Origin: Saccharothrix ecbatanensis
Lineage (GTDB): Bacteria > Actinomycetota > Actinomycetes > Mycobacteriales > Pseudonocardiaceae
Assembly: GCF_014205015.1 (NCBI RefSeq)
Contig: NZ_JACHMO010000001.1
Span: forward strand, 8,990,001-9,054,000
Direction: 5' to 3'
DNA length: 64,000 nt
In this document: positions 19,327-28,795 of the stretch, one piece after another
Layout of the letters: every line of letters starts with the position of its first letter
How positions within the stretch are numbered: the first letter of the stretch is position 1
Made by a program: the position numbers and the translations under genes
Notes under the pieces: model-generated
What the model saw: only the letters and a program-made list of their open reading frames with translations
Database searches by the model: none
Told to the model about the DNA's origin: nothing

Positions 19327-20046
19327 ATGAGGCGTGAGACGCAGAACATCCTGCTGGTGCTGCTCGGCGGCGCCCTGCTGAAACTGGCGTTGACCGGCAC
19401 CTACCTGCGGTACGTCAAGGAGTCGTTGCAGCCTTGGCTGATCCTCACCGGGGCCGTCATGGTGGTGTTGGCGCTGGTGTCGGTCGTGCGTGACATCCGC
19501 GGTGGTGAGGAGCACCCCAGCGGGATCGAGCACGCCGGACACGAGCACGGGACGTCCCGGAGCCCGTGGATGCTGTTGCTGCCGGTCTTCGCGGTGTTCC
19601 TGATCAGCCCGCCAGCGCTGGGCGCGGACACGGTCAACCGGTCCGACCGCAACGCCGCGCAGGAGGCCAAGGCGTCGAACGGCTTCGCACCGCTGCCGTC
19701 CGACGAGGTCATCCCTCTCACCATCAGCGAGTTCGTCACCCGCACCGCGTGGGACGACTCCGGCTCCCTGGACGACCGCACGGTCAAGCTCACCGGGTTC
19801 GTCGTGCGCAAGGACGGCAACGTGTTCGTCGCCCGGCTGACCATCTCGTGCTGCGCCGCGGACGCCTCGCCGGTCAAGGCGAAGATGGTGGGTCAGGACT
19901 TCGAAGCGCTGCCCACCGACCAGTGGATCGAGGCCACCGGCCGGGTCGTGCCCGGCTCGGCGACCAAGGAGAGCGCGTTCGTGCCCACGTTCACCGTCTC
20001 CGAGGTGGTGCCGATCGCCGCGCCGGAGGACACCTACGAGGGCTGA
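19327..20046 (+). CDS. TIGR03943-family membrane-anchored protein (YcgQ-like)
   Basis: A 239-aa protein with two N-terminal transmembrane segments, a His-rich linker (EHAGHEHG) and a C-terminal beta domain with ISCCAADASP, the conserved CC motif. TIGR03943 proteins sit next to DUF318 permeases, and in several bacteria the pair is controlled by Zur. ATG 19327 has GGGAGG upstream. The His cluster and the CC pair could bind metal. Confidence 0.82.
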   Translation: MRRETQNILLVLLGGALLKLALTGTYLRYVKESLQPWLILTGAVMVVLALVSVVRDIRGGEEHPSGIEHAGHEHGTSRSPWMLLLPVFAVFLISPPALGADTVNRSDRNAAQEAKASNGFAPLPSDEVIPLTISEFVTRTAWDDSGSLDDRTVKLTGFVVRKDGNVFVARLTISCCAADASPVKAKMVGQDFEALPTDQWIEATGRVVPGSATKESAFVPTFTVSEVVPIAAPEDTYEG

Positions 20047-20054
20047 GGGTTGGG

Positions 20055-20510
20055 CTACGAGGGTTGGGCCTTCCCGTTCTTCGCCGATCCAGAACCGGCG
20101 GCGCACTCGCGGCACGTGCCGAAGATCTCCACGGTGTGGCTGACCTCGACGAACCCGTTCTCCGCCGCGACGCGGTCGGCCCACTTCTCCACCGCCGGGC
20201 CCTCGACCTCCACCGTGCGGCCACAGCCCCGGCACACCAGGTGGTGATGGTGGTGCTGGGAGCAGCGCAGGTAGATCGCCTCACCGGAGTCCGTCCGCAG
20301 CACGTCCACCTCGCCGGCGTCGGCCAGCGACTGGAGCGTGCGGTAGACCGTGGTCAGGCCGATGCCCTCGCCACGTTTGCGCAGCTCCTCGTGCAGCTCC
20401 TGGGCGGATCGGAACTCGCCGAGCGAGTCGAGCAGCTTGGACACGGCGGTGCGCTGCTTGGTCGAACGCAGCCCGGGAACCGCGGTGGTCGGGCGCTCGC
20501 TTGTGGTCAC
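20055..20510 (-). CDS. zur: Zinc uptake regulator Zur (Fur family)
   Basis: A 151-aa Fur-family repressor with a winged helix (IGLTTVYRTLQSLADAGEVD), the metal-site segment CSQHHHHHLVC, and structural CxxC pairs (CRGC, CREC). It sits directly behind an ArsR/SmtB gene exactly as in M. tuberculosis Rv2358-Rv2359, which identifies it as Zur rather than Fur. GTG start with GGAGGAGAT in front; the start overlaps the smtB stop region by 4 nt. Confidence 0.92.
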   Translation of the reverse strand: MTTSERPTTAVPGLRSTKQRTAVSKLLDSLGEFRSAQELHEELRKRGEGIGLTTVYRTLQSLADAGEVDVLRTDSGEAIYLRCSQHHHHHLVCRGCGRTVEVEGPAVEKWADRVAAENGFVEVSHTVEIFGTCRECAAGSGSAKNGKAQPS

Positions 20511-20908
20511 ATCTCCTCCGTCCGGGGGGTCCGGTCGGTCTGGTTGATACCACGCGGCCCCTCGTCGACATGGGTCACCGCGTCCACCACGATGTGCGAG
20601 AGGTGCTCGTCCACGAGTCGGTAGACGACCTCGCGGCCGTGCCGCTCGCCGTGCACCACGCCCGCGGCCTTCAGCACCCGCAGGTGCTGGCTGATCAGCG
20701 GCTGGGCCACGCCCAGTGCCTCGACCAGCTCGTGCACGCACCGGTCCGCCTCGCGCAGTTGCAGCACGATCGCGATCCGCACGGGCGCGGCGAGCGCTCG
20801 CAGCAGCTCACCGGCGGCGGACAGGGTCCGCGCGGCTTTCCGCGGCGCCGGCGGGGGCACGCGGCGCTCCGGGGAGTGCACGTGTTCGCCCCGCACTCCG
20901 ACCGTCAC
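20507..20908 (-). CDS. smtB: ArsR/SmtB-family zinc-sensing repressor
   Basis: A 133-aa winged-helix regulator (ALAAPVRIAIVLQL, CVHELVEALGVAQPLISQHLRVLKAAGV). The C-terminal helix contains D-x-H-type ligands (VDEHLSHIVVDAVTHVDEG) as in zinc-sensing SmtB. It is cotranscribed with zur, so rising zinc should relieve SmtB repression and produce Zur (known for the mycobacterial pair). GTG 20908 is chosen because GGAGG lies 4 nt upstream. Confidence 0.9.
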   Translation of the reverse strand: MTVGVRGEHVHSPERRVPPPAPRKAARTLSAAGELLRALAAPVRIAIVLQLREADRCVHELVEALGVAQPLISQHLRVLKAAGVVHGERHGREVVYRLVDEHLSHIVVDAVTHVDEGPRGINQTDRTPRTEEM

Positions 20909-20917
20909 GGCGCCTCC

Positions 20918-20935
20918 CACGTGGTATGGATTTTC
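20918..20935. promoter_or_regulatory. Possible SmtB/Zur operator before smtB-zur
   Basis: An imperfect inverted repeat (TGGTATGG then TTTTCACCA in plus-strand reading) overlaps the region just upstream of the smtB start. It includes a TGAAAATC half that resembles the left half of actinomycete Zur boxes. Only 10 of 18 positions are symmetric, so this is tentative. Confidence 0.3.
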
Positions 20936-20953
20936 ACCACCGATACTACGGCG

Positions 20954-21220
20954 CTAGAGCACGGACACCATGATGAGCACCAGCAGGGCGAGCACGACCA
21001 TCCTCAGACCGCGTGCGCCCGGTGTCAGCAGGGGCCAGGTGACGGCGAGCATCACCGCCACACCGAGGGCGAGCACGCCGAGCAGCAGTGCGCCGACCGC
21101 GCCCTGGAGCCACACGCCCACCCCGAACAGCGCCAGGACCAGCAGGAACACGACCGGCGCCGGCACACGTGCGAGCGGACCGGAGCCGGGGATCAGGGTG
21201 CGCTTCGGGTAACGAGCCAC
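20954..21220 (-). CDS. Small three-helix membrane protein (88 aa)
   Basis: A basic N-terminus (MARYPKRTLIPGSGPLARVP) is followed by three hydrophobic segments: VVFLLVLALFGVGVWL, a Gly/Ala/Leu-rich pair around residues 45-60, and a final LVLALLVLIMVSVL-like stretch. It resembles small actinobacterial membrane proteins of unknown function (DUF6703-like, from memory). It is divergent from the ABM protein. Confidence 0.6.
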   Translation of the reverse strand: MARYPKRTLIPGSGPLARVPAPVVFLLVLALFGVGVWLQGAVGALLLGVLALGVAVMLAVTWPLLTPGARGLRMVVLALLVLIMVSVL

Positions 21221-21237
21221 CGTGGCATCCTTGCACC

Positions 21238-21618
21238 GTGCTGCTCGTGTGCCGCTTCACCGTGGCGGAAACCGATTTCGAGGCGTTCACCGGGCGGGTC
21301 GACCGGGCGTTGTCGCTGCTCACGGCCCAGGCGGGCTGCCGGCGGGGTCAGCTGTCCAGGTCGACGGACGAGGCGGACCGCTTCGTGCTGACCGTCGAGT
21401 TCGACTCGGTGGTGGCGTACCGGCGCGCGATGTCGCCGTTCGACGTGCGCGAACACGTCATCCCGCTGCTGTCCGAGGCGAACACTGACGAACCGGCCGT
21501 CTACGAGCCGTTGCTGGTCGCGGCGGACGGCGCGGTTCAGCGTGAGGTGAGCCTGCTGGCACGTGACGCCGGCACCGTCCGCCTGGGTGAGGCCGCCGGC
21601 CCGACCACCCCGCGCTGA
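21238..21618 (+). CDS. Antibiotic biosynthesis monooxygenase (ABM) domain protein
   Basis: A 126-aa protein with the dimeric ferredoxin-like ABM fold (LLVCRFTVAETDFEAFTGRV, LSLLTAQAGCRRGQLSRS, FVLTVEFDSVVAYRRAMSPF). The family includes quinone-forming oxygenases and heme-degrading proteins; no decisive catalytic residues are apparent. GTG 21238 is chosen by fit to the first strand. Confidence 0.7.
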   Translation: MLLVCRFTVAETDFEAFTGRVDRALSLLTAQAGCRRGQLSRSTDEADRFVLTVEFDSVVAYRRAMSPFDVREHVIPLLSEANTDEPAVYEPLLVAADGAVQREVSLLARDAGTVRLGEAAGPTTPR

Positions 21619-21739
21619 CGGTCGAGGGGTCGCCTGATCGGGGGCCTCGACGGGGACAGGGTCGAGGGGCGCCGGCCGGGGAGGACTACCCTGGCAAGCC
21701 CGTTTCCCGTCCCTTTCTGCATCTCCCGATGGAGTGTCC

Positions 21740-23125
21740 GTGGCAGCCGATCGCATCGAGACCGTCGTCAGCCTGTGCAAGCGTCGCGGGTTCGTGTACC
21801 CGTGCGGCGAGATCTACGGCGGCACCAGGTCGGCCTGGGACTACGGTCCGCTCGGTGTCGAGCTGAAGGACAACATCAAGCGCCAGTGGTGGAACTTCAT
21901 GGTGCGGGGCCGCGAGGACGTCGTCGGCTTGGACTCGTCGGTGATCCTGCCCCGCGAGGTGTGGGCCGCGTCCGGTCACGTGGACGCGTTCGTCGACCCG
22001 CTGATCGAGTGCAACTCGTGCCACAAGCGGTTCCGGCAGGACACGCTGGTCGAGGAGTACGCCGAGCGCACCGGCAAGGACGTCGCCGAGAGTGACGTGT
22101 CGGACGTGCCGTGCCCGAACTGCGGCACCCGCGGCCAGTACACCGAGCCGAAGATGTTCAACGGGCTGCTCAAGACGTACCTCGGCCCGGTGGAGTCCGA
22201 CGAGGGCCTGCACTACCTGCGCCCGGAGACCGCGCAGGGCATCTTCACGAACTTCCTGAACGTGCAGACCACGTCGCGTCGCAAGCCGCCGTTCGGCATC
22301 GGCCAGATCGGCAAGAGCTTCCGCAACGAGATCACGCCGGGCAACTTCATCTTCCGCACCCGTGAGTTCGAGCAGATGGAGATGGAGTTCTTCGTCGAGC
22401 CCGGCACGGACGAGGAATGGCACCAGTACTGGATCGACGAGCGCAGCCGCTGGTACACCGAGCTGGGTATCTCCAAGGAAAACCTGCGGCACTACGAACA
22501 CCCGAAAGAAAAGCTCTCGCACTACTCGAAGCGCACCGTCGACATCGAGTACCGGTTCCAGTTCGGCGGTCAGGAGTGGGGCGAGCTGGAAGGCATCGCG
22601 AACCGCACCGATTTCGACCTGAACACCCACTCGGACCACTCGGGCGTCGACCTGTCGTACTTCGACCAGGCCACCAACTCGCGCTACCGGCCGTTCGTGA
22701 TCGAACCCGCCGCGGGTGTCGGCAGGCCGATGATGGCGTTCCTGCTGGAGGCGTACACGGAGGACGAGGCGCCGAACGCCAAGGGCGGCGTGGACAAGCG
22801 GGTCGTGCTCCGGCTGGACCGCAGGCTCGCGCCGGTGAAGGCCGCCGTGCTGCCGCTGTCGCGCAACGCCGACCTCTCGCCGAAGGCCAAGGACCTGGCC
22901 AACGCACTGCGCAAGCACTGGAACATCGAGTTCGACGACGCCGGCGCGATCGGCCGCCGCTACCGCAGGCAGGACGAGATCGGCACGCCGTTCTGCGTGA
23001 CGGTCGACTTCGACACCCTGACCGACCACGCGGTGACGGTGCGGGAGCGGGACACGATGTCGCAGGAGCGCGTGTCGATGGACCAGCTGGAGGGCTACCT
23101 CGCCGCGCGCCTGATCGGCGCCTGA
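21740..23125 (+). CDS. glyS: Glycyl-tRNA synthetase (class II, homodimeric)
   Basis: A 461-aa alpha2-type GlyRS. Class II motif 2 is [20 protein letters not shown] and is preceded by RPETAQGIF; the C-terminal anticodon-binding domain is complete. GTG 21740 is preferred over GTG 21734 because GGAG at 21731-21734 then has normal spacing. Its position next to smtB-zur matches mycobacteria. Confidence 0.96.
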   Translation: MAADRIETVVSLCKRRGFVYPCGEIYGGTRSAWDYGPLGVELKDNIKRQWWNFMVRGREDVVGLDSSVILPREVWAASGHVDAFVDPLIECNSCHKRFRQDTLVEEYAERTGKDVAESDVSDVPCPNCGTRGQYTEPKMFNGLLKTYLGPVESDEGLHYLRPETAQGIFTNFLNVQTTSRRKPPFGIGQIGKSFRNEITPGNFIFRTREFEQMEMEFFVEPGTDEEWHQYWIDERSRWYTELGISKENLRHYEHPKEKLSHYSKRTVDIEYRFQFGGQEWGELEGIANRTDFDLNTHSDHSGVDLSYFDQATNSRYRPFVIEPAAGVGRPMMAFLLEAYTEDEAPNAKGGVDKRVVLRLDRRLAPVKAAVLPLSRNADLSPKAKDLANALRKHWNIEFDDAGAIGRRYRRQDEIGTPFCVTVDFDTLTDHAVTVRERDTMSQERVSMDQLEGYLAARLIGA

Positions 23126-23142
23126 CATCCGGTCCTCCGCGG

Positions 23143-24069
23143 TCAGCCCGCCGAGCGGTGTTCGGACGGGCTGATGCCGCGTTCCCGCTTGAACGCCGTG
23201 CTCAACGCGAACGCGGTGCTGTAGCCGACCTGGCGGGCCACCGAGCCCACGGTCGCGGACGGTTCGCGCAGCAGGTCGGCGGCCAGCGTGAGCCGCCAGT
23301 CGGTCAGGTAGGCCATCGGCGGTTCGCCGACGAGTTCGGTGAACCGCCGGGCCAACGCCGCCCGCGACACCCCGACCGCGTCCGCCAGCGAACCGACCGT
23401 CCACGGACGCGCCGGGTCGCCGTGCAGGAACCGCAACGCCCGCCCCACCACCGGGTCCGCGTGCGCTGTGTACCAACTGGGCGTGTCCGCCTCCGGCCGG
23501 CAGAACCACGACCGCAGGACCGAGATGAGCAGCAGGTCGAGCATCCGGTCGAGGACGGCTTCCTGGCCGGGTTCGTCCCGGGTGATCTCCGCCGCCAGCA
23601 GCGGCACGAGGGGCAGTTCGGCGCGCGGCACCACGAGGAACGGCGGCAGCACCGACAACAGCCGTCGGCTCACCTCGCCGTCCAGCTGGTAGGTGCCGCT
23701 GAGCATCACGACCGCGCCGTCGGGGTTGGCGCCCCACGTCCGCACACCCAGGCCCCACTGGTCGCAGAGCGCGGCGCCGTCCGGCGTGGTGCTGATCTCG
23801 CCGGGGTGGATCACCGCCTGCACGGGCGTGGCCGGGTCGTCCGCCAACGTGTACGGCTCGGGCCCGCGCAGCACCGCCACGTCACCGGCACGCAGCGGCA
23901 CGGGAACGCCGTCACCGGCCACCAGACACCCGTCACCGCGCACCAACGCCACCACGCTCAGCGGCGCACGGTCCTCGATGCGGATCGAGTACGGCGGGTC
24001 GAGGACGGTCCGCATCAGGAACGCGCCCCGGGCGCGCGGCCCGTCCAACAGCCCGGCGAGTGCATCCAC
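23143..24069 (-). CDS. AraC-family transcriptional regulator
   Basis: A 308-aa regulator with an N-terminal cupin-like domain (PLSVVALVRGDGCLVAGDG, VPVPLRAGDVAVLRGPEPY) and a C-terminal pair of helix-turn-helix motifs (TVGSLADAVGVSRAALARRF, SVARQVGYSTAFALSTAFKR). It diverges from the DUF1772 gene only ~27 nt away and probably controls it. The effector is unknown. Confidence 0.88.
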   Translation of the reverse strand: MDALAGLLDGPRARGAFLMRTVLDPPYSIRIEDRAPLSVVALVRGDGCLVAGDGVPVPLRAGDVAVLRGPEPYTLADDPATPVQAVIHPGEISTTPDGAALCDQWGLGVRTWGANPDGAVVMLSGTYQLDGEVSRRLLSVLPPFLVVPRAELPLVPLLAAEITRDEPGQEAVLDRMLDLLLISVLRSWFCRPEADTPSWYTAHADPVVGRALRFLHGDPARPWTVGSLADAVGVSRAALARRFTELVGEPPMAYLTDWRLTLAADLLREPSATVGSVARQVGYSTAFALSTAFKRERGISPSEHRSAG

Positions 24070-24095
24070 GATCCCCAGCCTAGAGACGCCCGCGT

Positions 24096-24584
24096 ATGGA
24101 TTCGAGCGTTCAGGCCATGGAAAGTCCACAGCCCGTCGACTTGACTGGTCGCATGTTCCCCACGGTGACGATCATCGCGGCCCTCGGCTGCGGGATGATG
24201 GCAGGAGTCTTCTTCGCGTTCTCCGCGATGGTCATGCCCGGTCTGCGACGGGCCGAGCCGGCGGTGGGCATCGCGGCGATGCGGGCGATCAACCTCGCCG
24301 TGGTGAACCCGGCGTTCATCGGAACGTTCGTCGGCACGGCGGTCGTAGGCGTCGTCGCCGCGTTCGAGGGCGACCCATGGGCATGGGCCGGCGCGGCCCT
24401 CTACCTACTCGGCGGAATCGTCCTGACCGGCGCATTCCACATTCCGCGCAACAACGAGCTGGAACGCCGGCCCACCCCCGAATACTGGACCCGCTACCTC
24501 CGCGAGTGGACCCCCCTGAACCACGTCCGCGCGCTCGCCTCGCTAGCGGCTGCCGCGTCGTTCATCCTGGCGGCCCTCGACTAG
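24096..24584 (+). CDS. DUF1772 (anthrone oxygenase-like) membrane protein
   Basis: A 162-aa protein with four hydrophobic helices, the GVFFAFSAMVMPGLRR motif and FHIPRNNEL in the third quarter, typical of DUF1772. Bacterial members are usually the target of the adjacent AraC or MarR regulator and have no proven reaction. An internal ATG at 24117 is an alternative start. Confidence 0.75.
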   Translation: MDSSVQAMESPQPVDLTGRMFPTVTIIAALGCGMMAGVFFAFSAMVMPGLRRAEPAVGIAAMRAINLAVVNPAFIGTFVGTAVVGVVAAFEGDPWAWAGAALYLLGGIVLTGAFHIPRNNELERRPTPEYWTRYLREWTPLNHVRALASLAAAASFILAALD

Positions 24585-24597
24585 CTGTACTGCCCTG

Positions 24598-24708
24598 GGA
24601 GGTAGTGGGCGGTCCGAGGTGCACCGGGTGCTGCGCCGCTTGCGCCTGGCCCGGCTGGCGCACCTGGACCGGGGCACCCACCAGCGTCTTCGCACCCCAC
24701 AACGGTCC
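24598..24708 (+). mobile_element. Possible IS481-type transposase fragment
   Basis: In one frame this ~110-nt spacer reads VHRVLRRLRLARLAHLDRGT and then a short basic tail. That resembles the N-terminal linker of IS481-family transposases (pattern VxRVLRRxGLxRLxxLDR). No ends, no remaining catalytic DDE part and no target duplications are visible, so it would be a small remnant. Confidence 0.35.
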
Positions 24709-24711
24709 GTC

Positions 24712-25443
24712 TCACAACCGCCGGATGTCGAGCGATTCCTCCTGTGCGGTTCCTGACGACTCGTCGCGGCGGACGATGTAGGCGCCGCCGGAAGGCCGCT
24801 CGGACACCGCTTCCACGAGTGAAGTGCCGTGGTAGACGAGCCCGGCGCCGTCGTCGGTGCAGTGGGTCACCGGCAGCGCGCCCGACGCGACCGCCTCGTG
24901 GATGGTCGGCCTGCGCGCCGCCTCCGAGTCGTAGTGGACCCCGCAGCCATAGGGCAGAAAGCCCAGACCGTTCGTGATCACCCGCAGTTCCGGCCCGAAC
25001 GAGTCCGTCGAACCGCCCAGGTACCAGCAGATCGACCCGGCCGACACACCGCCGAGCACCACGCCGCTCTCCCACGCCGTGCGCAGAGCGGACCCGAGTT
25101 CGTGCACCGCCCACACCGCGAGCAGGTTCGCCACCGAACCTCCGCCGACCCACACCACGTCGTGCTCGCCGACCCAGCCGGTCAGATCCGTCGAAGGCGG
25201 CATGGTGAACAGGTTCAGGTGCGACACCTCCCAACCCGCCAGCTGACCCGCTTCGGACAGGTTCGCGTTGAACCACCGCTGGTCGCCCGAGGCCGTGCCG
25301 ACGTGGCACAACCGGGGCTTGCGGCCCTGCACGCCGGACAGGTCGACGGCGTGGTGGACGAGTCGGTGGAACTCCAGTGGTGTCCGGTGCCCGGCGCGGA
25401 AACCACCTGAGGTCGCCACGATCGTCGGCTGGTCTGCTGCCAT
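24712..25443 (-). CDS. Peptidase E-like (S51) serine peptidase
   Basis: A 243-aa protein of the class-I glutamine-amidotransferase-like S51 family. The nucleophile elbow is GVSAGSICW, an upstream VWVGGGSVANLL matches the family's glycine-rich turn, and a His lies in GVHYDSE. Peptidase E cleaves N-terminal aspartyl dipeptides; specificity here is unproven. Confidence 0.82.
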   Translation of the reverse strand: MAADQPTIVATSGGFRAGHRTPLEFHRLVHHAVDLSGVQGRKPRLCHVGTASGDQRWFNANLSEAGQLAGWEVSHLNLFTMPPSTDLTGWVGEHDVVWVGGGSVANLLAVWAVHELGSALRTAWESGVVLGGVSAGSICWYLGGSTDSFGPELRVITNGLGFLPYGCGVHYDSEAARRPTIHEAVASGALPVTHCTDDGAGLVYHGTSLVEAVSERPSGGAYIVRRDESSGTAQEESLDIRRL

Positions 25444-25497
25444 GCGTCCGATCCTGACACCCCTGTCCCCCGACCGGGTGTGGAATCATTCCCCGCC

Positions 25498-26136
25498 GTG
25501 ACGTTCCTGCCGAGACTCCGACGGCTCGTGACTCGAACTGTGCTCGGTGGCCTCGTGATCGGGTTGCTCGTCGTCGGCGGCACGGCTTTCCGCGTGTGGC
25601 AGGTGGCCCGCGAGGACGACAGGACGCACGCCGACATGGCGGTGGTCCTCGGCGCGGCCCAGTACAACGGCGTGCCGTCGGAGGTGCTGGAGGCACGGCT
25701 GGAGCACGCGCGCCGGCTCTACGAGCAGGGCGTGGTCAGCTACATCGCCACCACCGGCGGCAGACAGCCGGGCGACAACTTCACCGAGGGCGAGGCCGGC
25801 CGGATGTGGTTGGAGGCGCACGACGTGCCCGCGGACCACATCCTCGAAGTCGGCGAGGGCACCGACACGCTGGGCAGCATCCGGGCGCTCGCCGCCGCCG
25901 CCCGCGCCAAGTCCCTCACCACCGCCGTGATCGTCAGCGACCCGTGGCACTCCCTGCGGGCCCGCACGATGGCCGAGGACGAGGGCCTGTCCGCGTGGAC
26001 GTCGCCGACCCGCAGCGGGCCGAACGTGCAGACCCGCGAGACCCAGCTGTTCTACATCCGCCGCGAGACCGGCGCGCTGCTCTACTACCACCTGATGAAG
26101 GCCCCGGCCGGCGCCTTCGACGGCATCCTGCTCTGA
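25498..26136 (+). CDS. YdcF-family (DUF218) membrane-anchored protein
   Basis: A 212-aa protein with one N-terminal membrane anchor ([20 protein letters not shown]) and a DUF218 domain ([57 protein letters not shown]). The family is linked to cell envelope and possible S-adenosylmethionine or vancomycin-related functions, none clear. GTG 25498 is chosen; an in-frame ATG 18 nt earlier is possible. Confidence 0.82.
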   Translation: MTFLPRLRRLVTRTVLGGLVIGLLVVGGTAFRVWQVAREDDRTHADMAVVLGAAQYNGVPSEVLEARLEHARRLYEQGVVSYIATTGGRQPGDNFTEGEAGRMWLEAHDVPADHILEVGEGTDTLGSIRALAAAARAKSLTTAVIVSDPWHSLRARTMAEDEGLSAWTSPTRSGPNVQTRETQLFYIRRETGALLYYHLMKAPAGAFDGILL

Positions 26137-26167
26137 GCACTTACCCTGGGCCGATGAGGCCGGGCAC

Positions 26168-27430
26168 ATGATCCAGGGCTACACCGGACACGACTCCGCG
26201 AGGCTGCTCCCAGAGCCGCCCAAGGGAGCGGTGCTGCCCGGTGCGCGCACGGAGCGGCGCACGCCGTTCTCCCGGGACCGGGCCCGGGTGCTGCACTCGG
26301 CGGCGTTGCGCAGGCTGGCGGGCAAGACCCAGGTCGTCGGCCCCAACGAGGGCGCCGAGGTGACGGGTGTGCCGCGCACCCGGCTCACCCACTCGCTGGA
26401 AGTCGCCCAGATCGGCCGTGGCATCGGCGAGGAGCTGGGCTGCGATCCGGACCTGGTCGACACGGCCGGTCTCGCCCACGACATCGGGCACCCGCCGTTC
26501 GGGCACAACGGGGAACGCGCGCTGAACGAGTTGGCCGGCTCGTGCGGCGGCTTCGAGGGCAACGCCCAGACCCTGCGCATCCTGACCCGCCTGGAGCCGA
26601 AGACCGCCAACGGCCTCAACCTGACCCGCGCGTGCCTCGACGCGGCCACCAAGTACCCGTGGACCCGCCGCCCCGGCATGGTCAAGTTCGGCGCCTACGA
26701 CGATGACCTGGACGTGTTCACCTGGCTGCGTGACGGCGCTCCGGACCGTAAGCGCTGCCTGGAGGCCCAGGTCATGGACTGGGCGGACGACGTCGCCTAC
26801 TCCGTGCACGACGTCGAGGACGGCGTGCTCGCGCACCGGATCCACCTGTCCGCGCTCGGCGACCCGGCGGAACGGGCGGCCATCGCGGGCCTCGCCGCCA
26901 AGCACTTCTCCGACGAGCCCGCGTCCACGCTCGAAGCCACCGCCGCCGAACTGCTCGAACTGCCCGTCATCGCCGAACTCGCGGAGTACGACGGCTCGCT
27001 GCGCGCCCAGGTCGCGTTGAAACGGCTCACCAGCGAGCTGGTCGGCCGGTTCGCGTCGGCCGCCGTCGGAGCCACCCGCGAGGTGCACGGCGACGGTCCG
27101 CTGAGCCGCTACCGGGCCGACCTGGTCGTGCCGCCCCAGGTCGCGGCCGAGGTGGCGCTGCTGAAGGCCGTCGCGGTGCGGTACGTCATGAGCGACCCGT
27201 CCCGGCTTGCCATGCAGGCCCTGCAACGGGAACTGGTCGCCGAGCTGGTCCACCTCCTGCTCGAACGCGCGCCGGACACGCTCGACCCCGCGTTCCACCC
27301 GGCGTGGGCCGCCGCCGGCACGGACGCGGAACGGCTGCGCGTCGTGGTGGACCAGGTCGCCTCGCTGACCGACGCCCAGGCCGTCGCGTGGCGGCGTGCG
27401 CTGGCGAACGGAACCCCCGGACGCCTGTGA
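26168..27430 (+). CDS. dgt: Deoxyguanosinetriphosphate triphosphohydrolase-like protein
   Basis: A 420-aa HD-domain dNTP triphosphohydrolase. Metal ligands lie in [15 protein letters not shown], the HD pair is [17 protein letters not shown], and a downstream Asp sits in [17 protein letters not shown]. It removes triphosphate from dNTPs. It lies near dnaG as in mycobacteria (dgt-dnaG), with a serpin/SigJ block inserted. Confidence 0.93.
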   Translation: MIQGYTGHDSARLLPEPPKGAVLPGARTERRTPFSRDRARVLHSAALRRLAGKTQVVGPNEGAEVTGVPRTRLTHSLEVAQIGRGIGEELGCDPDLVDTAGLAHDIGHPPFGHNGERALNELAGSCGGFEGNAQTLRILTRLEPKTANGLNLTRACLDAATKYPWTRRPGMVKFGAYDDDLDVFTWLRDGAPDRKRCLEAQVMDWADDVAYSVHDVEDGVLAHRIHLSALGDPAERAAIAGLAAKHFSDEPASTLEATAAELLELPVIAELAEYDGSLRAQVALKRLTSELVGRFASAAVGATREVHGDGPLSRYRADLVVPPQVAAEVALLKAVAVRYVMSDPSRLAMQALQRELVAELVHLLLERAPDTLDPAFHPAWAAAGTDAERLRVVVDQVASLTDAQAVAWRRALANGTPGRL

Positions 27431-27450
27431 CCGGTGGCACACTCGAAGTC

Positions 27451-27702
27451 ATGGGCGATGAGATGACACGACCGCCCGGCCGTCGGTGGCCGTGGCGCAG
27501 GCCGAGCCGCGAACCGGTGCACGTCGGCCGTGAGCTGCCATACGAAGACGGGTGGGACGACGAGCCCGGTGACGGTTCCGCCGGTGTGCGCGAACCACGC
27601 CACCCCCGGCCGCTCGGACCCACGAGCGGCGCGGGCGAACGTCCGATCCCGGACGAGCCCATCGCGGTAAAGGAGAGCCAGTGCCTGATCGAGCGCACCT
27701 GA
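27451..27702 (+). CDS. Small Pro/Arg/Glu-rich hypothetical protein (83 aa)
   Basis: An 83-aa ORF with good high-GC codon usage lies in the dgt-serpin gap. It overlaps the serpin start by 22 nt. The sequence is disordered-looking (PPGRRWPWRRPSREP, GWDDEPGDGSAG) and has no known domain. It could be an untranslated leader instead. Confidence 0.4.
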   Translation: MGDEMTRPPGRRWPWRRPSREPVHVGRELPYEDGWDDEPGDGSAGVREPRHPRPLGPTSGAGERPIPDEPIAVKESQCLIERT

Positions 27703-28727
27703 CGTTCGCCCTCACCCTGCACGACGCCGTCGCGCCCGATCGCACGCGCAACGCCTGCTGGTCGCCGTACTCGGTGGCCAGCGCCCTCGGCATGACCGCG
27801 CAGGCGGCGCGGGGCGAGACCGAGGCCGAGCTGGTCGCATTGCTCGGCACGGACCACGACAAGGTGATCAAAGGCGCGGTGGTCGGGGACGACGCCGTGT
27901 TCGCCGTCGCCAACACGCTGTGGGCGTCGGACGCGCTGCCGCTGAACGAGGGCTTCCTCACCGACCTGGCCGGGTGGCCGGGCGCGAAGGCGCGTTCCGC
28001 GCCGTTCGTCGAGGACCCGGAGGGCGCACGCAAGATCATCAACGAAGACGTCGCCGAGACGACGAACCAGCTGATCCCGGAGCTGCTGGGTGCCGGCTCG
28101 ATCACGGTGGAAACGGTCGCGACCCTGGTCAACGCGCTGTACCTGAAGTGCGCCTGGACCGAGGAGTTCCCCGAGCACGACACCGCCGACCTGCCGTTCC
28201 GGGGCGCCGGGAACGTCCCGACCATGCGCCGTGAAGGAAACATGCGGTACGCGCGGCGTGCCGGGTGGGAGGCCGTGGCGCTGCCCGCACGCGGCGGTGT
28301 CGAGGCTGTCGTGCTGCTGCCCGAAGGCGACCTCGGCGGCACGGAAGGCGTGCCCGAGGTGCTGGAGGCGCTGGACCGGGACCGGATCGAACTGTTCCTG
28401 CCCAAGCTGGACCTGTCCGTGAACGCCTCGCTCGGCGACGCGTTGCGGCAGGTCGGCGTGCGCACCATGTTCACCGGCGAGGCCGACCTCACCGGGCTCA
28501 GCCCCGACCCCCGGCTCCGGGTGGACGACGTGATCCACGAGGCCGTGTTGAGGCTGGACGAGCAGGGCTTCGAGGGTGCGGCGGCGACCGCCGTGCTGAT
28601 GCGGATGACGTCGTTCGTCCCGGCCGAGCCCGCCCGGACGGTCCGCGTCGACCGGCCGTACCTGCTGCTCGTCCGGCACGGGGAGACGGGCGCGATCTTC
28701 TTCTTCGCCCAGGTGGTCAAGCCGTAG
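27681..28727 (+). CDS. Serpin (serine protease inhibitor family)
   Basis: A 348-aa serpin with N-terminal WSPYSVASALGMTAQAARGET, breach/shutter-type NALYLKCAWTEEF, and the C-terminal signature VDRPYLLLVRHGETGAIFFF. The reactive loop runs about residues 294-325 and includes the hinge GAAATA (299-304), so it may be inhibitory. The loop looks about four residues longer than in alpha1-antitrypsin, so P1 cannot be fixed. GTG start with AAAGGAG. No signal peptide, so it should act inside the cell or be released by lysis. Confidence 0.9.
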   Translation: MPDRAHLTFALTLHDAVAPDRTRNACWSPYSVASALGMTAQAARGETEAELVALLGTDHDKVIKGAVVGDDAVFAVANTLWASDALPLNEGFLTDLAGWPGAKARSAPFVEDPEGARKIINEDVAETTNQLIPELLGAGSITVETVATLVNALYLKCAWTEEFPEHDTADLPFRGAGNVPTMRREGNMRYARRAGWEAVALPARGGVEAVVLLPEGDLGGTEGVPEVLEALDRDRIELFLPKLDLSVNASLGDALRQVGVRTMFTGEADLTGLSPDPRLRVDDVIHEAVLRLDEQGFEGAAATAVLMRMTSFVPAEPARTVRVDRPYLLLVRHGETGAIFFFAQVVKP

Positions 28728-28795
28728 AGCCGCAGCTGTCACGTCTGGGGCGCCCTCCTCGTCCACCGGGTGAAGACCCGAAACGAGGAGGGGAC

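Noticed and set aside
21686..23758. 690-aa minus-strand frame over glyS
   Set aside because: Shadow of GlyRS with low-complexity residues and no domain.
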